Shown here one piece after another: positions 1-10,046 of a stretch of DNA of 64,000 nucleotides; the first letter of the stretch is position 1, and each line of letters begins with the position of its first letter. Position numbers and translations under genes: made by a program. Location: assembly GCF_030816855.1 (NCBI RefSeq), contig NZ_JAUSYK010000001.1:2418001-2482000 (forward strand), in the 5' to 3' direction. This stretch comes from Arthrobacter sp. B3I4. Its GTDB lineage: Bacteria > Actinomycetota > Actinomycetes > Actinomycetales > Micrococcaceae. Below the pieces are notes generated by a model. It searched no databases and was not told the origin of the DNA. It saw only the letters and a program-made list of their open reading frames with translations.

Positions 1-1
1 C

Positions 2-127
2 TACTGGCTGCTCGTCACTACGGCCAACAGCGGGGCGCGGGAGCTCTACGCCCGCGCCGGCTTCGAAGAAGCCAGCCGCTACCTCTACCGGCAGGAACGG
101 CCGAAGCGGCACCTGACCGGCTGCTGA
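2..127 (+). CDS. GNAT-family N-acetyltransferase, C-terminal fragment
   Basis: The window opens inside this gene; 41 residues and a TGA remain in frame 2. The peptide contains TTANSGARELYARAGFEEA, which matches the terminal part of GNAT (Gcn5-related) acetyltransferases, where the helix after the acetyl-CoA-binding segment leads into an 'A..LY.R.GF' strand. GNAT enzymes transfer an acetyl group from acetyl-CoA to an amine; the substrate cannot be told from this tail. The gene converges on the peptidyl-tRNA hydrolase gene, whose stop lies 18 bases downstream. An 8-bp perfect inverted repeat at 154-176, inside the 3' end of that neighbour, could act as a shared terminator, although it has no T tract. 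Confidence 0.6.
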   Translation, partial: YWLLVTTANSGARELYARAGFEEASRYLYRQERPKRHLTGC

Positions 128-145
128 GCCGCGGGGCGCTCGTGT

Positions 146-793
146 CTACGCCGGCGGATCCGTGACGAGGATCCGCACGGCGCAGAAGTCCGCGGCGGCC
201 TTTTTCAGCACCGACGCGCGCGGGTCCGGAACGTCAAGGAACGGCAGCCGCACCAGCGCCGCATAGCTTTTCAGCACGGGTTCGGCAAGCACCTGCTCGG
301 CCAGGGCCTTGTCCCCGCCGGGCGCGAGGTACTCGACTCTGTGGTCCGCAAAGATCCGCGCGGCGTGGGCGGCGACTGCTTCGACCAGGGCGTCCGCCTG
401 GTTGGCCCGCCGCCGGGCGAAGCGCTGCTGTGACCAGCCTCCGGCGGCGGTGCGGGACTGCACGTGCCGGGTGCCGGTCTTGGCGGCCAGTACCTGCCCT
501 TCCGACACGACGGCCACCGAGTACCCGCCGCGGCGCACCAAAACCAGGCCAAGGTGCCGGGGCTGGGACACCAGCGACGACAGCCGCGCCACCGGGTCCG
601 GTCCGCGGCCCGGGCGCCCGTCGGCCGGCCACGGCGGCTGCAGCAGGGCCGCAGCCCCGTCAGCGGCGGAAAGCTGCAATCCGCCGTCGAGTTCCTCTTC
701 GGCCAGGCGCCCGTGGCTCGCCGCGAACCGCTCCACCCAGCCGGGCAGCCGGCCGCCGGCGACGAACGCCTGGCGGGTCTCGGGGCTGGGCAT
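146..793 (-). CDS. acVLRF1-family peptidyl-tRNA hydrolase (Vms1-like release factor)
   Basis: 215 residues, ATG start. The central segment TGTRHVQSRTAAGGWSQQRF, followed by an Arg-rich stretch, is the signature of the VLRF1 fold, related to archaeo-eukaryotic eRF1 and yeast Vms1, in which a Gln-bearing loop (GGWSQQ, about residues 117-122) enters the ribosomal peptidyl-transferase centre. Family members hydrolyse peptidyl-tRNA on stalled or split large subunits, so the likely role is ribosome-associated quality control in the cytoplasm. The N-terminal 70 residues are Pro/Gly-rich and poorly conserved. The gene diverges from rarA with 74 bases between the starts. The family call rests on the motif and actinobacterial context; function is inferred from family studies. 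Confidence 0.72.
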   Translation of the reverse strand: MPSPETRQAFVAGGRLPGWVERFAASHGRLAEEELDGGLQLSAADGAAALLQPPWPADGRPGRGPDPVARLSSLVSQPRHLGLVLVRRGGYSVAVVSEGQVLAAKTGTRHVQSRTAAGGWSQQRFARRRANQADALVEAVAAHAARIFADHRVEYLAPGGDKALAEQVLAEPVLKSYAALVRLPFLDVPDPRASVLKKAAADFCAVRILVTDPPA

Positions 794-855
794 GGCGTAA
801 CTCCGTTGCAGGGTTGCGGGGCGGCCGCCGGTCGGGGCGGGCCGTGAACTAGAAG

Positions 856-861
856 TAGCCT
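856..861 (+). promoter_or_regulatory. candidate -10 box for rarA, possibly leaderless
   Basis: TAGCCT lies seven bases before the GTG start of rarA, so a transcript starting at normal distance would begin at or next to the start codon. No Shine-Dalgarno sequence precedes the GTG. Leaderless mRNAs are common in actinobacteria. No good -35 box is visible, so this is a weak call. Confidence 0.3.
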
Positions 862-867
862 ATCTAT

Positions 868-2361
868 GTGGATGATCTCTTTGGCGCAGGGCAGGACGAC
901 GCGTCTGCGCACAACGACGTCGACGCCGATGACGCCGGCGACACCCGGGCGGACCGCGCAGGCCTGTCAGCGCCGCGTAGCCCGCTCGCGGTCCGGATGC
1001 GGCCGCGGACCCTCGATGACGTCGTGGGCCAGCAGCACCTCCTGGGCCACGGCTCGCCGCTGCGCCAGCTCGCCGCCGGCAGCGACGCCACCGGACCGGC
1101 CGGACCCAGTTCGTTGATTCTCTGGGGGCCTCCCGGCACCGGCAAGACGACCCTCGCGCACGTGATCGCTAAAGGTCCCGGTCGGAAATTCGTGGAGCTC
1201 TCTGCCATCACCGCCGGCGTGAAGGACGTCCGGCGGGTCATGGACGAGGCCCTCACCGCCCGCGACCTGTACAAGACGACCACCGTGCTGTTCCTGGACG
1301 AAATCCACCGCTTCAACAAAGCCCAGCAGGACGCGCTGCTGCCCGGCGTGGAGAACCGCTGGGTGGTGCTGGTCGCCGCGACCACGGAAAACCCCTCGTT
1401 CTCCGTGGTGTCGCCGCTGCTGTCCCGCTCGCTGCTGCTGACACTCAAGCCGCTCACCGACGCCGACGTTGAAGGGTTGCTGCGGCGCGCGGTGGCCGAC
1501 CCCCGCGGACTCGGCGGCAACGTGGGACTGGACGACGAAGCCCTGGCGCACCTTGTCCGGCTTTCCGGCGGCGACGCGCGGCGGGCCCTGACCGCGCTGG
1601 AGGCCGCGGCCGGCGTCGCGTTCGGCGACGCGGACGACGTCGGCGGCCCAGAAGGTGCCGGGCCGGAAGGGGCCGGCTCAGAAGGGGCCGGCCCAGAAGA
1701 ATCCGGGACGTCCGGGGACCCCTCCGTCCGGATCGAACTCAAGCACACCGAACGCGCCCTCGACGTCGCCTCGGTGCGCTACGACCGGGCCGGGGACCAG
1801 CACTACGACGTCGCCAGCGCCTTCATCAAGTCGATCCGCGGCTCCGACGTCGACGCCGCACTGCACTACCTGGCCCGGATGCTCGAGGCGGGGGAGGACC
1901 CCCGGTTTGTGGCCCGGCGGATCGTAATCTCAGCGGCCGAGGACGTCGGCATGGCCGACCCCACGGCGCTGCAGACGGCGGTCGCGGCCGCGCAGGCCGT
2001 CCAGCTGATCGGCATGCCTGAGGGCCGGATCATCCTCGCCGAGGCCGTGGTCCACCTCGCCACGGCACCGAAGTCCAACGCCGCGTACCTGGGCATCAAC
2101 CAGGCCATCGCCGACGTCCGCGCCGGCCTGGGCAACGGCATTCCTGCCCACCTGCGCGACGCCCACTACCCCGGCTCCAAACAGCTGGGCCACGGCAAAG
2201 GCTACAAGTACTCCCACGATGCGCCGCACGCGGTGGCGACGCAGCAGTATCCGCCGGACGACCTCGTCGGCCGGAACTACTACCAGCCCACCGCCAACGG
2301 CGCCGAGCGCGAGATCACCACCCGGCTGGAACGGCTGCGCAGGATCATCCGGGGCAAGTGA
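868..2361 (+). CDS. rarA: replication-associated recombination protein A (RarA/MgsA AAA+ ATPase)
   Basis: 497 residues, GTG start. RarA is a clamp-loader-like AAA+ ATPase that acts at stalled replication forks and single-strand gaps. Walker A is GPPGTGKTT (residues 87-95), Walker B is LFLDEIHRF (about 141-149), and sensor 1 lies in [12 protein letters not shown]. The C-terminal tetramerisation region ([14 protein letters not shown] to YKYSHDAPH) is complete. The first 35 residues are acidic and non-conserved. Between the AAA lid and the C-terminal domain (about residues 258-288) sits a low-complexity linker of repeated [10 protein letters not shown] units, encoded by near-identical 12-bp repeats, which is not usual for the family and is probably a recent expansion. 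Confidence 0.95.
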   Translation: MDDLFGAGQDDASAHNDVDADDAGDTRADRAGLSAPRSPLAVRMRPRTLDDVVGQQHLLGHGSPLRQLAAGSDATGPAGPSSLILWGPPGTGKTTLAHVIAKGPGRKFVELSAITAGVKDVRRVMDEALTARDLYKTTTVLFLDEIHRFNKAQQDALLPGVENRWVVLVAATTENPSFSVVSPLLSRSLLLTLKPLTDADVEGLLRRAVADPRGLGGNVGLDDEALAHLVRLSGGDARRALTALEAAAGVAFGDADDVGGPEGAGPEGAGSEGAGPEESGTSGDPSVRIELKHTERALDVASVRYDRAGDQHYDVASAFIKSIRGSDVDAALHYLARMLEAGEDPRFVARRIVISAAEDVGMADPTALQTAVAAAQAVQLIGMPEGRIILAEAVVHLATAPKSNAAYLGINQAIADVRAGLGNGIPAHLRDAHYPGSKQLGHGKGYKYSHDAPHAVATQQYPPDDLVGRNYYQPTANGAEREITTRLERLRRIIRGK

Positions 2362-2542
2362 TCCTCTGGTAGGATTGACCGTTGTCTGGCAAGGCACGGA
2401 CGCACAATCCACCACTCTTCGGCAGTTCCTGCTGTGTGGACGGGTTTGCCCTGTGCCCAGTAGCAAAAGGCAGCGGTTGGCCGATGCTCTCCATCGTGGA
2501 GGCCAGTAACACTGACACACCGCAGATATTGGAAGGACACAA

Positions 2543-3169
2543 GTGGCTAACAACACTCGTGCTCGCCGTACCGCACGCCTCTCGCGTGCACTCGGCATCG
2601 CTCTGACCCCCAAGGCCGCCAAGTACATGGAGCGCCGTCCTTACGGCCCCGGCGAGCATGGCCGTGCCCGTAAGAAGCAGGACTCCGACTACGCCGTACG
2701 TCTGCGTGAAAAGCAGCGTCTGCGCGCCCAGTACGGCATCCGCGAAGCCCAGATGACCCGTGCCTTCGAAGAAGCGCGCCGGACCAAGGGCCTGACCGGT
2801 GAAAACCTGATCGAACTGCTCGAAATGCGTCTCGACGCCCTCGTGCTGCGTGCCGGCTTCGCCCGCACCATCGCCCAGGCCCGCCAGCTGGTTGTGCACC
2901 GCCACATCCTCGTTGACGGCATCCGCGTTGACCGCCCGTCTTTCCGCGTCGGTGAGGGCCAGCTGGTCCACGTCCACAGCCGCAGCGAGACCATGCCTCC
3001 CTTCCAGGTGGCAGCAGCCGGTGCACACCGCGACGTTCTGCCGATGGTTCCGGCCTACCTGGACGTCAAGCTTGACGCCCTGCAGGCACGCCTGGTCCGT
3101 CGCCCCAAGCGCTCCGAAATCCCCGTGACCTGCGAAGAGCAGCTCGTCGTGGAATTCTACGCACGCTAG
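2543..3169 (+). CDS. rpsD: 30S ribosomal protein S4
   Basis: 208 residues, GTG start with GGAAGGA about six bases upstream. S4 binds the 5' domain of 16S rRNA and nucleates 30S assembly. The N-terminal part has the YMERRPYGPGEHGRAR motif, and the S4 RNA-binding domain covers about residues 95-155 (LDALVLRAGFARTIAQARQL). The four zinc-binding cysteines of the C+ form are absent, so this is a zinc-free S4. It stands apart from the rpsM-rpsK-rpoA cluster, the usual arrangement in this lineage. Codon use is strongly biased, as expected for high expression. A strong terminator follows. Confidence 0.97.
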   Translation: MANNTRARRTARLSRALGIALTPKAAKYMERRPYGPGEHGRARKKQDSDYAVRLREKQRLRAQYGIREAQMTRAFEEARRTKGLTGENLIELLEMRLDALVLRAGFARTIAQARQLVVHRHILVDGIRVDRPSFRVGEGQLVHVHSRSETMPPFQVAAAGAHRDVLPMVPAYLDVKLDALQARLVRRPKRSEIPVTCEEQLVVEFYAR

Positions 3170-3186
3170 ATCCAGCGCGACACCTT

Positions 3187-3224
3187 ACAAAGAAGCCCGT
3201 GGCAAGCGCCGCGGGCTTCTTTGT
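3187..3224 (+). terminator. intrinsic terminator after rpsD
   Basis: Perfect 13-bp inverted repeat (ACAAAGAAGCCCG / CGGGCTTCTTTGT) with a 12-base loop; the 3' arm ends in CTTCTTTGT and gives a short U-rich tail. It ends rpsD transcription 18 bases after the stop codon. Confidence 0.9.
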
Positions 3225-3316
3225 AGGTAAGGTACTTGGGGGAGTTCTCCGTTTGCCGCGCCCGGTGGCCGGAGAACCATGCAGGAATCCACGTAGTTTC
3301 AAGGAGATGAACGTCT

Positions 3317-3691
3317 ATGTCTGGTGGCGATATTGCCGGCCTGATCGCGGCCGGAGTGTTTGCACTGCTGGTCCTGCTGCTCGCTGTGCCGATCCTCAAG
3401 CTCGGTGGAGTCTTTGACGAGGTCCGCAGCACCATCCGTTCGCTCAGCGACGGCGCCACTCCGCTGATGGATGAGGTCACGGCTACTGTCACCACCACAA
3501 ACCAGCAGTTGAAGAAGGTCGACGGGATCGCCTCCAACGTCTCCGACGCCTCGGCAAACATCTCGGCGCTGTCGTCGCTGGTTGCCGCCACCGTCGGCTC
3601 CCCGCTGATCAAGGTCGCGGCCTTCAGCTACGGTGTACGCTCGGCGTTTTCCGCCAGCAAAAAGCCCGCCACCGGCCGCCGCAGCCGCTGA
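3317..3691 (+). CDS. DUF948 domain-containing protein
   Basis: 124 residues, ATG start with AAGGAG upstream. An N-terminal transmembrane helix (about residues 8-28, IAGLIAAGVFALLVLLLAVP) is followed by a helical region with Thr/Asn/Val heptads (DEVRSTIRSLSDGATPLMDE) that matches DUF948, then a basic tail KKPATGRRSR. DUF948 proteins are small membrane-anchored coiled-coil proteins of unknown function. In actinobacteria the gene often lies between rpsD and alaS, paired with the small DUF6167 gene as here (30 bases apart). The pair is probably co-transcribed; no catalytic residues are visible. Confidence 0.85.
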   Translation: MSGGDIAGLIAAGVFALLVLLLAVPILKLGGVFDEVRSTIRSLSDGATPLMDEVTATVTTTNQQLKKVDGIASNVSDASANISALSSLVAATVGSPLIKVAAFSYGVRSAFSASKKPATGRRSR

Positions 3692-3721
3692 CCTGCCCGA
3701 CTATCGCTGAAAGAGCGTGAA

Positions 3722-3988
3722 ATGAACAGAATCATCTGGATGGGCATCGGCGTCGCGATCGGCGTGATCGCCTTCCGCAAGGTCACCGCCGCACAGTCCG
3801 CCCTCGGCCCGGCAGGCATGAACCGTGCCGTAGGCCGCCTCACCGACGGTGTGTATGACTTCGCCGACGCCGTTCGCGCCGGCATGCGCGAGCGTGAGAC
3901 CGAACTGCGCGCCGCTCTCGGCGTGGACACCACAACCGATGTTGCCGCGGGCACCGGTGTACCCAGCCGGGATGCGCTGCGGCGTTAG
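3722..3988 (+). CDS. DUF6167 family small membrane protein
   Basis: 88 residues, ATG start. It begins with a short hydrophobic helix (residues 3-18, RIIWMGIGVAIGVIAF), followed by an amphipathic region (GRLTDGVYDFADAVRAGMRE) and a polar tail. This arrangement and the position directly before alaS match the actinobacterial DUF6167 family, whose function is unknown. It probably forms a unit with the preceding DUF948 gene, since both look like one-pass inner-membrane proteins. A promoter for alaS may lie in the 177-base gap that follows, but none is obvious. Confidence 0.75.
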   Translation: MNRIIWMGIGVAIGVIAFRKVTAAQSALGPAGMNRAVGRLTDGVYDFADAVRAGMRERETELRAALGVDTTTDVAAGTGVPSRDALRR

Positions 3989-4165
3989 CAGCGGGAGAAT
4001 GAGAAGCGACGGCGCCCCGCAGGCGCCTGCCGGCGTCGGGCCGGCGCACTAAGCATTCCCAGGGCGGCAGCCCGGCGCCCCGCGCCCGGAAGGCCCCGGA
4101 AACAACGACACTGTGGATATCGAAGCAGTGAAGCAGTGAATATTTGAAGGGTAAGTAACCAGGTT

Positions 4166-6845
4166 ATGAAGTCGCAGGAGATCACCAAGCGCTGGATCGA
4201 CTTTTTTGTCAGCAAGGGCCACACGGCGGTGCCGTCCGCATCCCTGGTCTCCAGCGACCCGTCCCTGCTGTTCACGGTGGCCGGCATGGTCCCGTTCATC
4301 CCGTACCTGACTGCCCGCGAGGAAGCCCCGTACTCCCGGGCCACCAGCGTGCAAAAGTGCATCCGCACCGGTGACATCGAGGAAGTCGGCAAAACCGCCC
4401 GGCACGGCACCTTCTTCCAGATGTGCGGCAACTTCTCCTTCGGCGATTACTTCAAGGAAGACGCCATCAAGTTCGCCTGGGAACTGCTCACCACGCGGCG
4501 TCGACGACGGCGGCTACGGCCTGCCGCCCGAGCGCCTCTGGGTCACCGTCTACGAAGAGGACGACGAGGCCAAGGAACTCTGGCTGAAGAACACCGGCGT
4601 CCCGGCCGAACGGATCCAGAAAATGGGCAAGGCGGACAACTACTGGTCCACCGGCCAGCCCGGCCCGGCCGGCCCCTGCTCCGAGATCTACTACGACCGT
4701 GGACCGGCGTACGGAATCGAAGGCGGACCTCTGGCCGACGAGACCCGGTACATCGAAATCTGGAACCTGGTGTTCATGCAGTACCAGATCGACAACGTCC
4801 GCTCCAAGGTGGACTTCGACATCACCGGCGAGCTGCCCAAGAAGAACATCGACACCGGCCTCGGCATGGAACGCCTCGCGATGATCCTGCAAGGCGTCGA
4901 AAACATGTACGAAACCGACCAGGTCCGCCCGGTGATCGACAAGGCCGCGGCACTGTCCGGCAAGGAATACACCTCCGCGGAGACCCCGGAAGACCCGCAC
5001 CACACGGACGACGTCCGGATGCGCGTCGTGGCTGACCACATCCGCTCCGCCCTGATGCTGATCGCCGACGGCGTCACGCCCTCCAACGAAGGCCGCGGCT
5101 ACGTGTTGCGCCGCCTGATCCGCCGCGCCGTCCGTTCGATGCGCCTGCTAGGCGTCGAAAAAGCCTGCCTGCCCGAGCTGCTGCCCGCCTCCCGGGACGC
5201 GATGAAGGGCGTCTACCCGATCGTGGAGACGGACTTCGACCGGATCAGCCGGATTGCCTACGCCGAAGAGAAGGCGTTCCTGCGCACCATCGCCTCCGGC
5301 ACCGCCCGGCTCGAGGACGCGGTCAAGGAATCCAAGGCCGCAGGCCAGCCGCTCTCCGGCGCCGACGCGTTCGCGCTGCATGATACCTACGGCTTCCCGA
5401 TCGACCTCACCCTGGAAATGGCCGAGGAAGCCGGACTCAAAGTCGACGAGCCCGAATTCCGCAAGCTCATGCTCGAACAGCGGCAGCGCGCCCAGGCCGA
5501 TGCTAAGGGCAAGAAGGGCGCCCACGCGGACCTGAGCACCTTCCAGGAACTGCTCAGCGCAGGGGAGACGGTCTTCACCGGCTACACCGAACTGGCCGGC
5601 GAATCCAAGGTCCGCGGCATCCTCACCGGCGGCCGCAAGGTCTCCCAGGCGTCCACCGGCGAGGAGATTGAACTTGTCCTGGCCGAAACGCCGTTCTACG
5701 CCGAGGCCGGCGGCCAGGCCGCTGACACCGGCCTGATCACCGGTGACGGCTTCGTCGTCGAGGTCCTGGACGTGCAGCGCCCGATCAAGGGCCTCAGCGT
5801 GCACAAGGCGATCGTCCGCGAAGGCGAGATCGGCGCCGACTCGCTGGTCCTCGCCGCCGTGGACCGGGAACGCCGGCACGCCGCGGAACAGGCGCACACC
5901 GGCACGCACATCGTGCACGCGGCCCTGCACCAGATCCTCGGCCCGGAAGCCCTGCAGCGCGGTTCCTTCAACAAGGCCGGCTACCTCCGCTTCGACTTCG
6001 CTTGGGGTGAGGGCCTCAGCGCCGCCACCCGCTCCGAAATCGAAGAAGTGTCCAATATTGCCATCCGCAACAACTTCCAAGTCCAGACCAAGGTCATGGG
6101 CCTGGCAGAGGCCAAGGCGCTCGGGGCGATGGCACTGTTCGGCGAGAACTACGGCAACGAGGTCCGCGTCGTGGAAATCGACGGCGCCTGGTCCCGCGAA
6201 CTCTGCGGCGGCACGCACGTCTCCAACACCTCGCTGATCGGCAGCCTGTCGCTGCTCGGTGAACAGTCTGTCGGGTCAGGAAACCGCCGCGTGGAGGCCT
6301 TCGTCGGCATGGACGCCTTCCGGCACCTGGCCGCCGAGCGGGCCCTCGTCACCGAACTCACCGACATGCTGAAGGTCCCCTCCGGGCTGCTCACCGAGCG
6401 GATCGCCAGCACCCTGGCCAAGCTCAAGACCGCAGAGAAGGAACTGGAGCGGATGCGCAAGGAACAGCTCGCCGCCGTCGCCGGCCAGCTGGCCGGCACC
6501 GCCAAGGACGCGGCCGGCGTGAAGGTCATTGCACACGACGCCGGTACGGTCAGCGGCGCCGACGACCTGCGCGGCCTCGCGCTGGACCTCCGGACCCGGC
6601 TCGGTTCCGACGCTGCCGCTGTGGCGGTGGCAGGCGTCAGCAACGACCGCCCGGTCATCCTGATTGCCACCAATGAAGCCGCCCGGGCCGCCGGCGTGAA
6701 AGCCGGCGCGCTCGTCCGGCTCGCTGCCGGCATCCTCGGCGGCGGCGGCGGCGGCAAGGACGACGTCGCCCAGGGCGGCGGTACGGACGCGTCGAAGGTC
6801 GGCGCTGCCCTGACCGCCGTCGTGGACGCGATCACGAGGCGGTAA
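4166..6845 (+). CDS. alaS: alanine--tRNA ligase (single-base frameshift near 4496)
   Basis: Class II synthetase that charges tRNA-Ala. Reading starts at ATG 4166 ([20 protein letters not shown]) and is in frame to about 4495 (FAWELLTT); the rest of the enzyme ([20 protein letters not shown] onward) continues in the next frame to 6845. Removing one base near 4493-4498 gives a continuous product of 892 residues, the normal length. Catalytic-domain motifs ([33 protein letters not shown]), the editing-domain zinc ligands ([16 protein letters not shown]) and the C-Ala region with GGGGGGKDD are all present. The gene is essential, so an error in this sequence is much likelier than a true knockout. 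ruvX follows after 8 bases. Confidence 0.95.
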
Positions 6846-6853
6846 TCCACCGG

Positions 6854-7465
6854 ATGACTGACGCGGCAATGCCCGGCGGCTACCCCCGGGGCGTGAAACT
6901 TGGGGTGGACGTCGGCACCGTCCGCGTCGGCGTCGCAGTATGCGACCGCGACGGAATCCTCGCCACGCCGCTGAGGACGCTGGCGCGGAACGTGAAAAAG
7001 AACACCGACGTGCGGATCCTCGCCGACCTGGCCCGTGAGCTTGACGCGGTGGAGATCTTTGTCGGTCTGCCGACAACGATGAAAGGCGAGGAGCACGCCT
7101 CCGCGCGAATGGCCAGCGAGTATGCAAAGCTACTGGTCAATACACTATTGGCGGCCGGATCCGGCGTGCCGGTGAGGTTGGTTGACGAACGGCTGAGCAC
7201 GGTGACAGCACACCGCAACCTGCACCAAGCTGGCATGAGCAGCCGGGACCACCGTAAAGTAGTGGATCAGGTTGCGGCCGCAGGGATCCTGCAGCACGCC
7301 ATCGACATGCAAAAGGCCAGGGGAACGGAAGTAGGGCGCCGCGTCAGCGCGGACCTGCCGCCGGGGCCACCCGGCGGCGGCGCTCAGGCCACCCCGGAAG
7401 TAGACACGCATTCTGCAGATCGCATTGTGCCCAAAATGGAAGGCTACAGTGAGCCCGGTCAATAA
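6854..7465 (+). CDS. ruvX: Holliday junction resolvase RuvX (YqgF family)
   Basis: 203 residues, RNase H-like fold. Conserved blocks are LGVDVGTVRVGVAVCD (the first catalytic Asp), EIFVGLPTTMKGEE, RLVDERLSTVTAHRNL and KVVDQVAAAGILQ (the last Asp). YqgF/RuvX is also linked to 16S rRNA 5' processing. A 45-residue disordered tail follows the core. ATG 6854 is used here; ATG 6869 and GTG 6893 (VKLGVDVG) are possible later starts. The 3' end overlaps the GTG start of mltG by 17 bases, so the two are probably translationally coupled. Confidence 0.92.
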   Translation: MTDAAMPGGYPRGVKLGVDVGTVRVGVAVCDRDGILATPLRTLARNVKKNTDVRILADLARELDAVEIFVGLPTTMKGEEHASARMASEYAKLLVNTLLAAGSGVPVRLVDERLSTVTAHRNLHQAGMSSRDHRKVVDQVAAAGILQHAIDMQKARGTEVGRRVSADLPPGPPGGGAQATPEVDTHSADRIVPKMEGYSEPGQ

Positions 7466-9148
7466 TGACGACCCCTCTGGTGTTGCCAACAGCGGCGCGC
7501 CGGCCGTCCGCTGACGCGCAAAGAGATCAGGGCCCAGGAAAAGAACCTGGTAACTGAAAGTCACGACGTCGTCCCCTCCGAAGGCTCCGGCCCGCAGTTC
7601 CGGGAAACGCCGGCCGACGCGCCACGCGCAACTCCGGCTGCCGCACCCGAGCGTCCGGACGCTGCGCCCACCGTCCACGAAGACGCTGTCCACGACGACG
7701 CTGTCCACGAAGACGCTGTCCACGAAGACGCTGCGGACAATGAAACGGCGCACGACGAACCGGTCCAGGAGCCCGTACACGGCGGGTCCGGCTACCACGA
7801 ACAGGGCCACGACGGGCGAGCAGGCGAGGACCTTGTCCACGACGACTATGCGCACGAATTCGCCTACGCCGACGAACCGGCCCTGTCCCGGGAGGAGACC
7901 CTGCGGCCTGCCGATGAGCTGCAGTACGGCTACGAGTCCCACGACGCCCACGGTTCCCACGACGCCCACTACGCCGCAGCCGACGGGGTCCACCACCCCG
8001 AGGACGGGTTTGACGACGGTTACGACGACGGGACCGGCCACGACCTGATGTCCGGCGCTGCCAGGATCCCCACTGCCAAGGGACCCTCCAAGAAAGTCCG
8101 CCGCCGGCGGCGCTTCCTCGCCCTGGTCCTGAGCCTGACCGTCTTCATCGTCGCCATCGTCGTCGGCGCCCAGTTCCTCAAGCCCCTGCTCGGCGGCGAC
8201 ACCGTCGCCGACTACCCGGGTCCGGGAACCGGTGAAGTGACGGTGACGGTCCCGCCGGGCGCCGGTCCGAAGTCCGTGGCCTCAGACCTGCAGTCCAAGC
8301 AGGTCATCGCCAACGCCGATTCGTTCCTCAAGCAGTTTGCCGCCGCCGGCGGAGCGCTGAACCCCGGCACGTTCACGATGCGCAAGGAAATGAACAACTC
8401 GGACGCGGTGTCCGTTCTGCTGAACAAGGACCAGGGCAAGGTCATGTATGTCGCCCTGAAGGCGGGCATGCGGATTAACGAATCCCTCCAGGCCATCTCG
8501 GAAGGCACCGGCGTCTCGGTGCCGGAGCTGAAGGCTCTGAGCGATTCCCCCGGCCAGTTCGGCGTGCCGGCGAAATCCAAGAACCTTGAAGGGTTCCTGT
8601 TCCCGGGCGAATACCGTTTCCCGCTCGGGACTTCCGCCAAGGACGTCCTGGCGAAACTGGTGACCAGCACCCTCGACGAGCTGAAAGCCCAGGGCGTCAC
8701 GGATCCGGCGAAGCAGTACGACGTCATCACCGTCGCCAGCATTGTGCAGGCCGAGGGCGGCCAGGCCGAATACGGCGACGTGGCCGGTGCCATCTACAAC
8801 CGGCTCAAGCCCAACAACACCGAAACGAGCGGGCTGATCCAGTCCGACGCCACGGTGACCTACGGATTGGGCATCCGAAGCTTCCACATCGACGAAGACC
8901 AGAAGCGGGACAAGTCGAACCCCTACAACACCTACGCGAACCCCGGCCTGCCGGCCGGTCCGATCGGTTCGCCCGGGAAAACGGCGATTGACGCCGCGGC
9001 CAAGCCCAAGAACAACGAGTACCTCTACTGGGTCACCATCAACCTGGACACCAAGGAGACGAAGTTCTCCAAGACACTCGCGGAGCACAACGGCTACGTG
9101 GCCAAGTACAACGCGTGGTGCGAGGCCAACCCGGGCCGTTGCGTGTGA
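7449..9148 (+). CDS. mltG: endolytic murein transglycosylase MltG (frameshift near 7508)
   Basis: Inner-membrane lytic transglycosylase that cuts nascent glycan strands. The GTG at 7449 opens VSPVNNDDPSGVANSGAPAV, then hits a stop at 7512. Adding one C at about 7508-7509 restores ...PLTRKEIRAQEKN and a continuous 566-residue protein. Without the correction, only the part from ATG 8048 looks like a gene. The N-terminal cytoplasmic region (to about residue 220) is Asp/His-rich with tandem VHEDA units. It is followed by KKVRRRRR, one transmembrane helix (FLALVLSLTVFIVAIVVGAQ) and the YceG-like domain with the catalytic Glu in IVQAEGGQAEYGDVAGAIYN. It ends on GTGA, overlapping the aroE start. Confidence 0.9.
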
Positions 9149-10020
9149 CCCTGCGGGCCGCCGTTCTCGGACACCCGATCAGCCACTCGAAGTCTCCGGC
9201 ACTGCACCGCGCAGCGTACGCGCAGCTCGGCGTGGACATGGCCTACGAGGCGATCGACGTGACCGTGGACCGGCTGCCGGCGTTCCTGGCCGCAGTGCGC
9301 GGTGACGAGCGCTGGCGCGGGCTGTCCGTGACGATGCCGTTGAAAGCCGCCATGGCTGCCGCCGTGGACGAGGTCCGCGGCGTGGCGCGGCAGCTGGGTG
9401 TGGTGAACACCGTGGCCTTCGAAAACGGGGCGGGCTCTGCGGCCCGGCTGGTCGGCTACAACACCGACGTCGCCGGCATCGTCAACGCCGTGCGCTACGC
9501 TGGCGCCGCCGCCGAACCCGCCGCCGTCATTCTGGGCGGCGGCGGCACCGCGGCGGCGGCGGCCGCGGCGGTGAAAGAGCTTGGCGCACCCTCCGCGGCG
9601 GTCTTCGTCCGCGACGTCAGCCGCGCGGCCGAAGTGCGGGCTGCCGCCGCCGCCGTCGGACTTCCCCTCCAGGTCCTGCCGCTCAAGGCGGCCGCACCGT
9701 CGGTCGCCGCCGCCGACGTCGTCATCTCCACGCTGCCGCCGCGGGCCGCCGACGGCCTGGCGGCGGAACTCGCACAGCAGCTCGGCGACCCCGGCGCCGC
9801 CGCGTCCCGCGTGCTCCTGGACGCAGCCTACGACCCCTGGCCCAGCCGGATCGCCGCGGTCTGGGCGGATGCGGGCGGAACGGTGGTGCCCGGTCTTGAA
9901 ATGCTGCTGTACCAGGCCGTCGAGCAGGTGCGGCACTTCACCCGGCACAGCGGACCGTTGCCGGTTGAAGTCCTTGATGTGATGTGTGACGCAGTCGGGG
10001 CGCCTCGACGAGTGTTCTAA
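9145..10020 (+). CDS. aroE: shikimate dehydrogenase
   Basis: 291 residues from GTG 9145, which overlaps the mltG stop (GTGA); this start is preferred over an in-frame GTG at 9115 that would lie inside mltG. It reduces 3-dehydroshikimate to shikimate with NADPH. Substrate-binding [17 protein letters not shown] is at residues 9-25, the catalytic Lys is in [10 protein letters not shown], and the Rossmann glycine-rich loop is [11 protein letters not shown]. The C-terminal [12 protein letters not shown] helix is present. It is the first of four shikimate-pathway genes in this operon (aroE-aroC-aroK-aroB). Confidence 0.95.
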   Translation: MTLRAAVLGHPISHSKSPALHRAAYAQLGVDMAYEAIDVTVDRLPAFLAAVRGDERWRGLSVTMPLKAAMAAAVDEVRGVARQLGVVNTVAFENGAGSAARLVGYNTDVAGIVNAVRYAGAAAEPAAVILGGGGTAAAAAAAVKELGAPSAAVFVRDVSRAAEVRAAAAAVGLPLQVLPLKAAAPSVAAADVVISTLPPRAADGLAAELAQQLGDPGAAASRVLLDAAYDPWPSRIAAVWADAGGTVVPGLEMLLYQAVEQVRHFTRHSGPLPVEVLDVMCDAVGAPRRVF

Positions 10021-10046
10021 GTGTCATGCATGGCAGGATGGAATTT

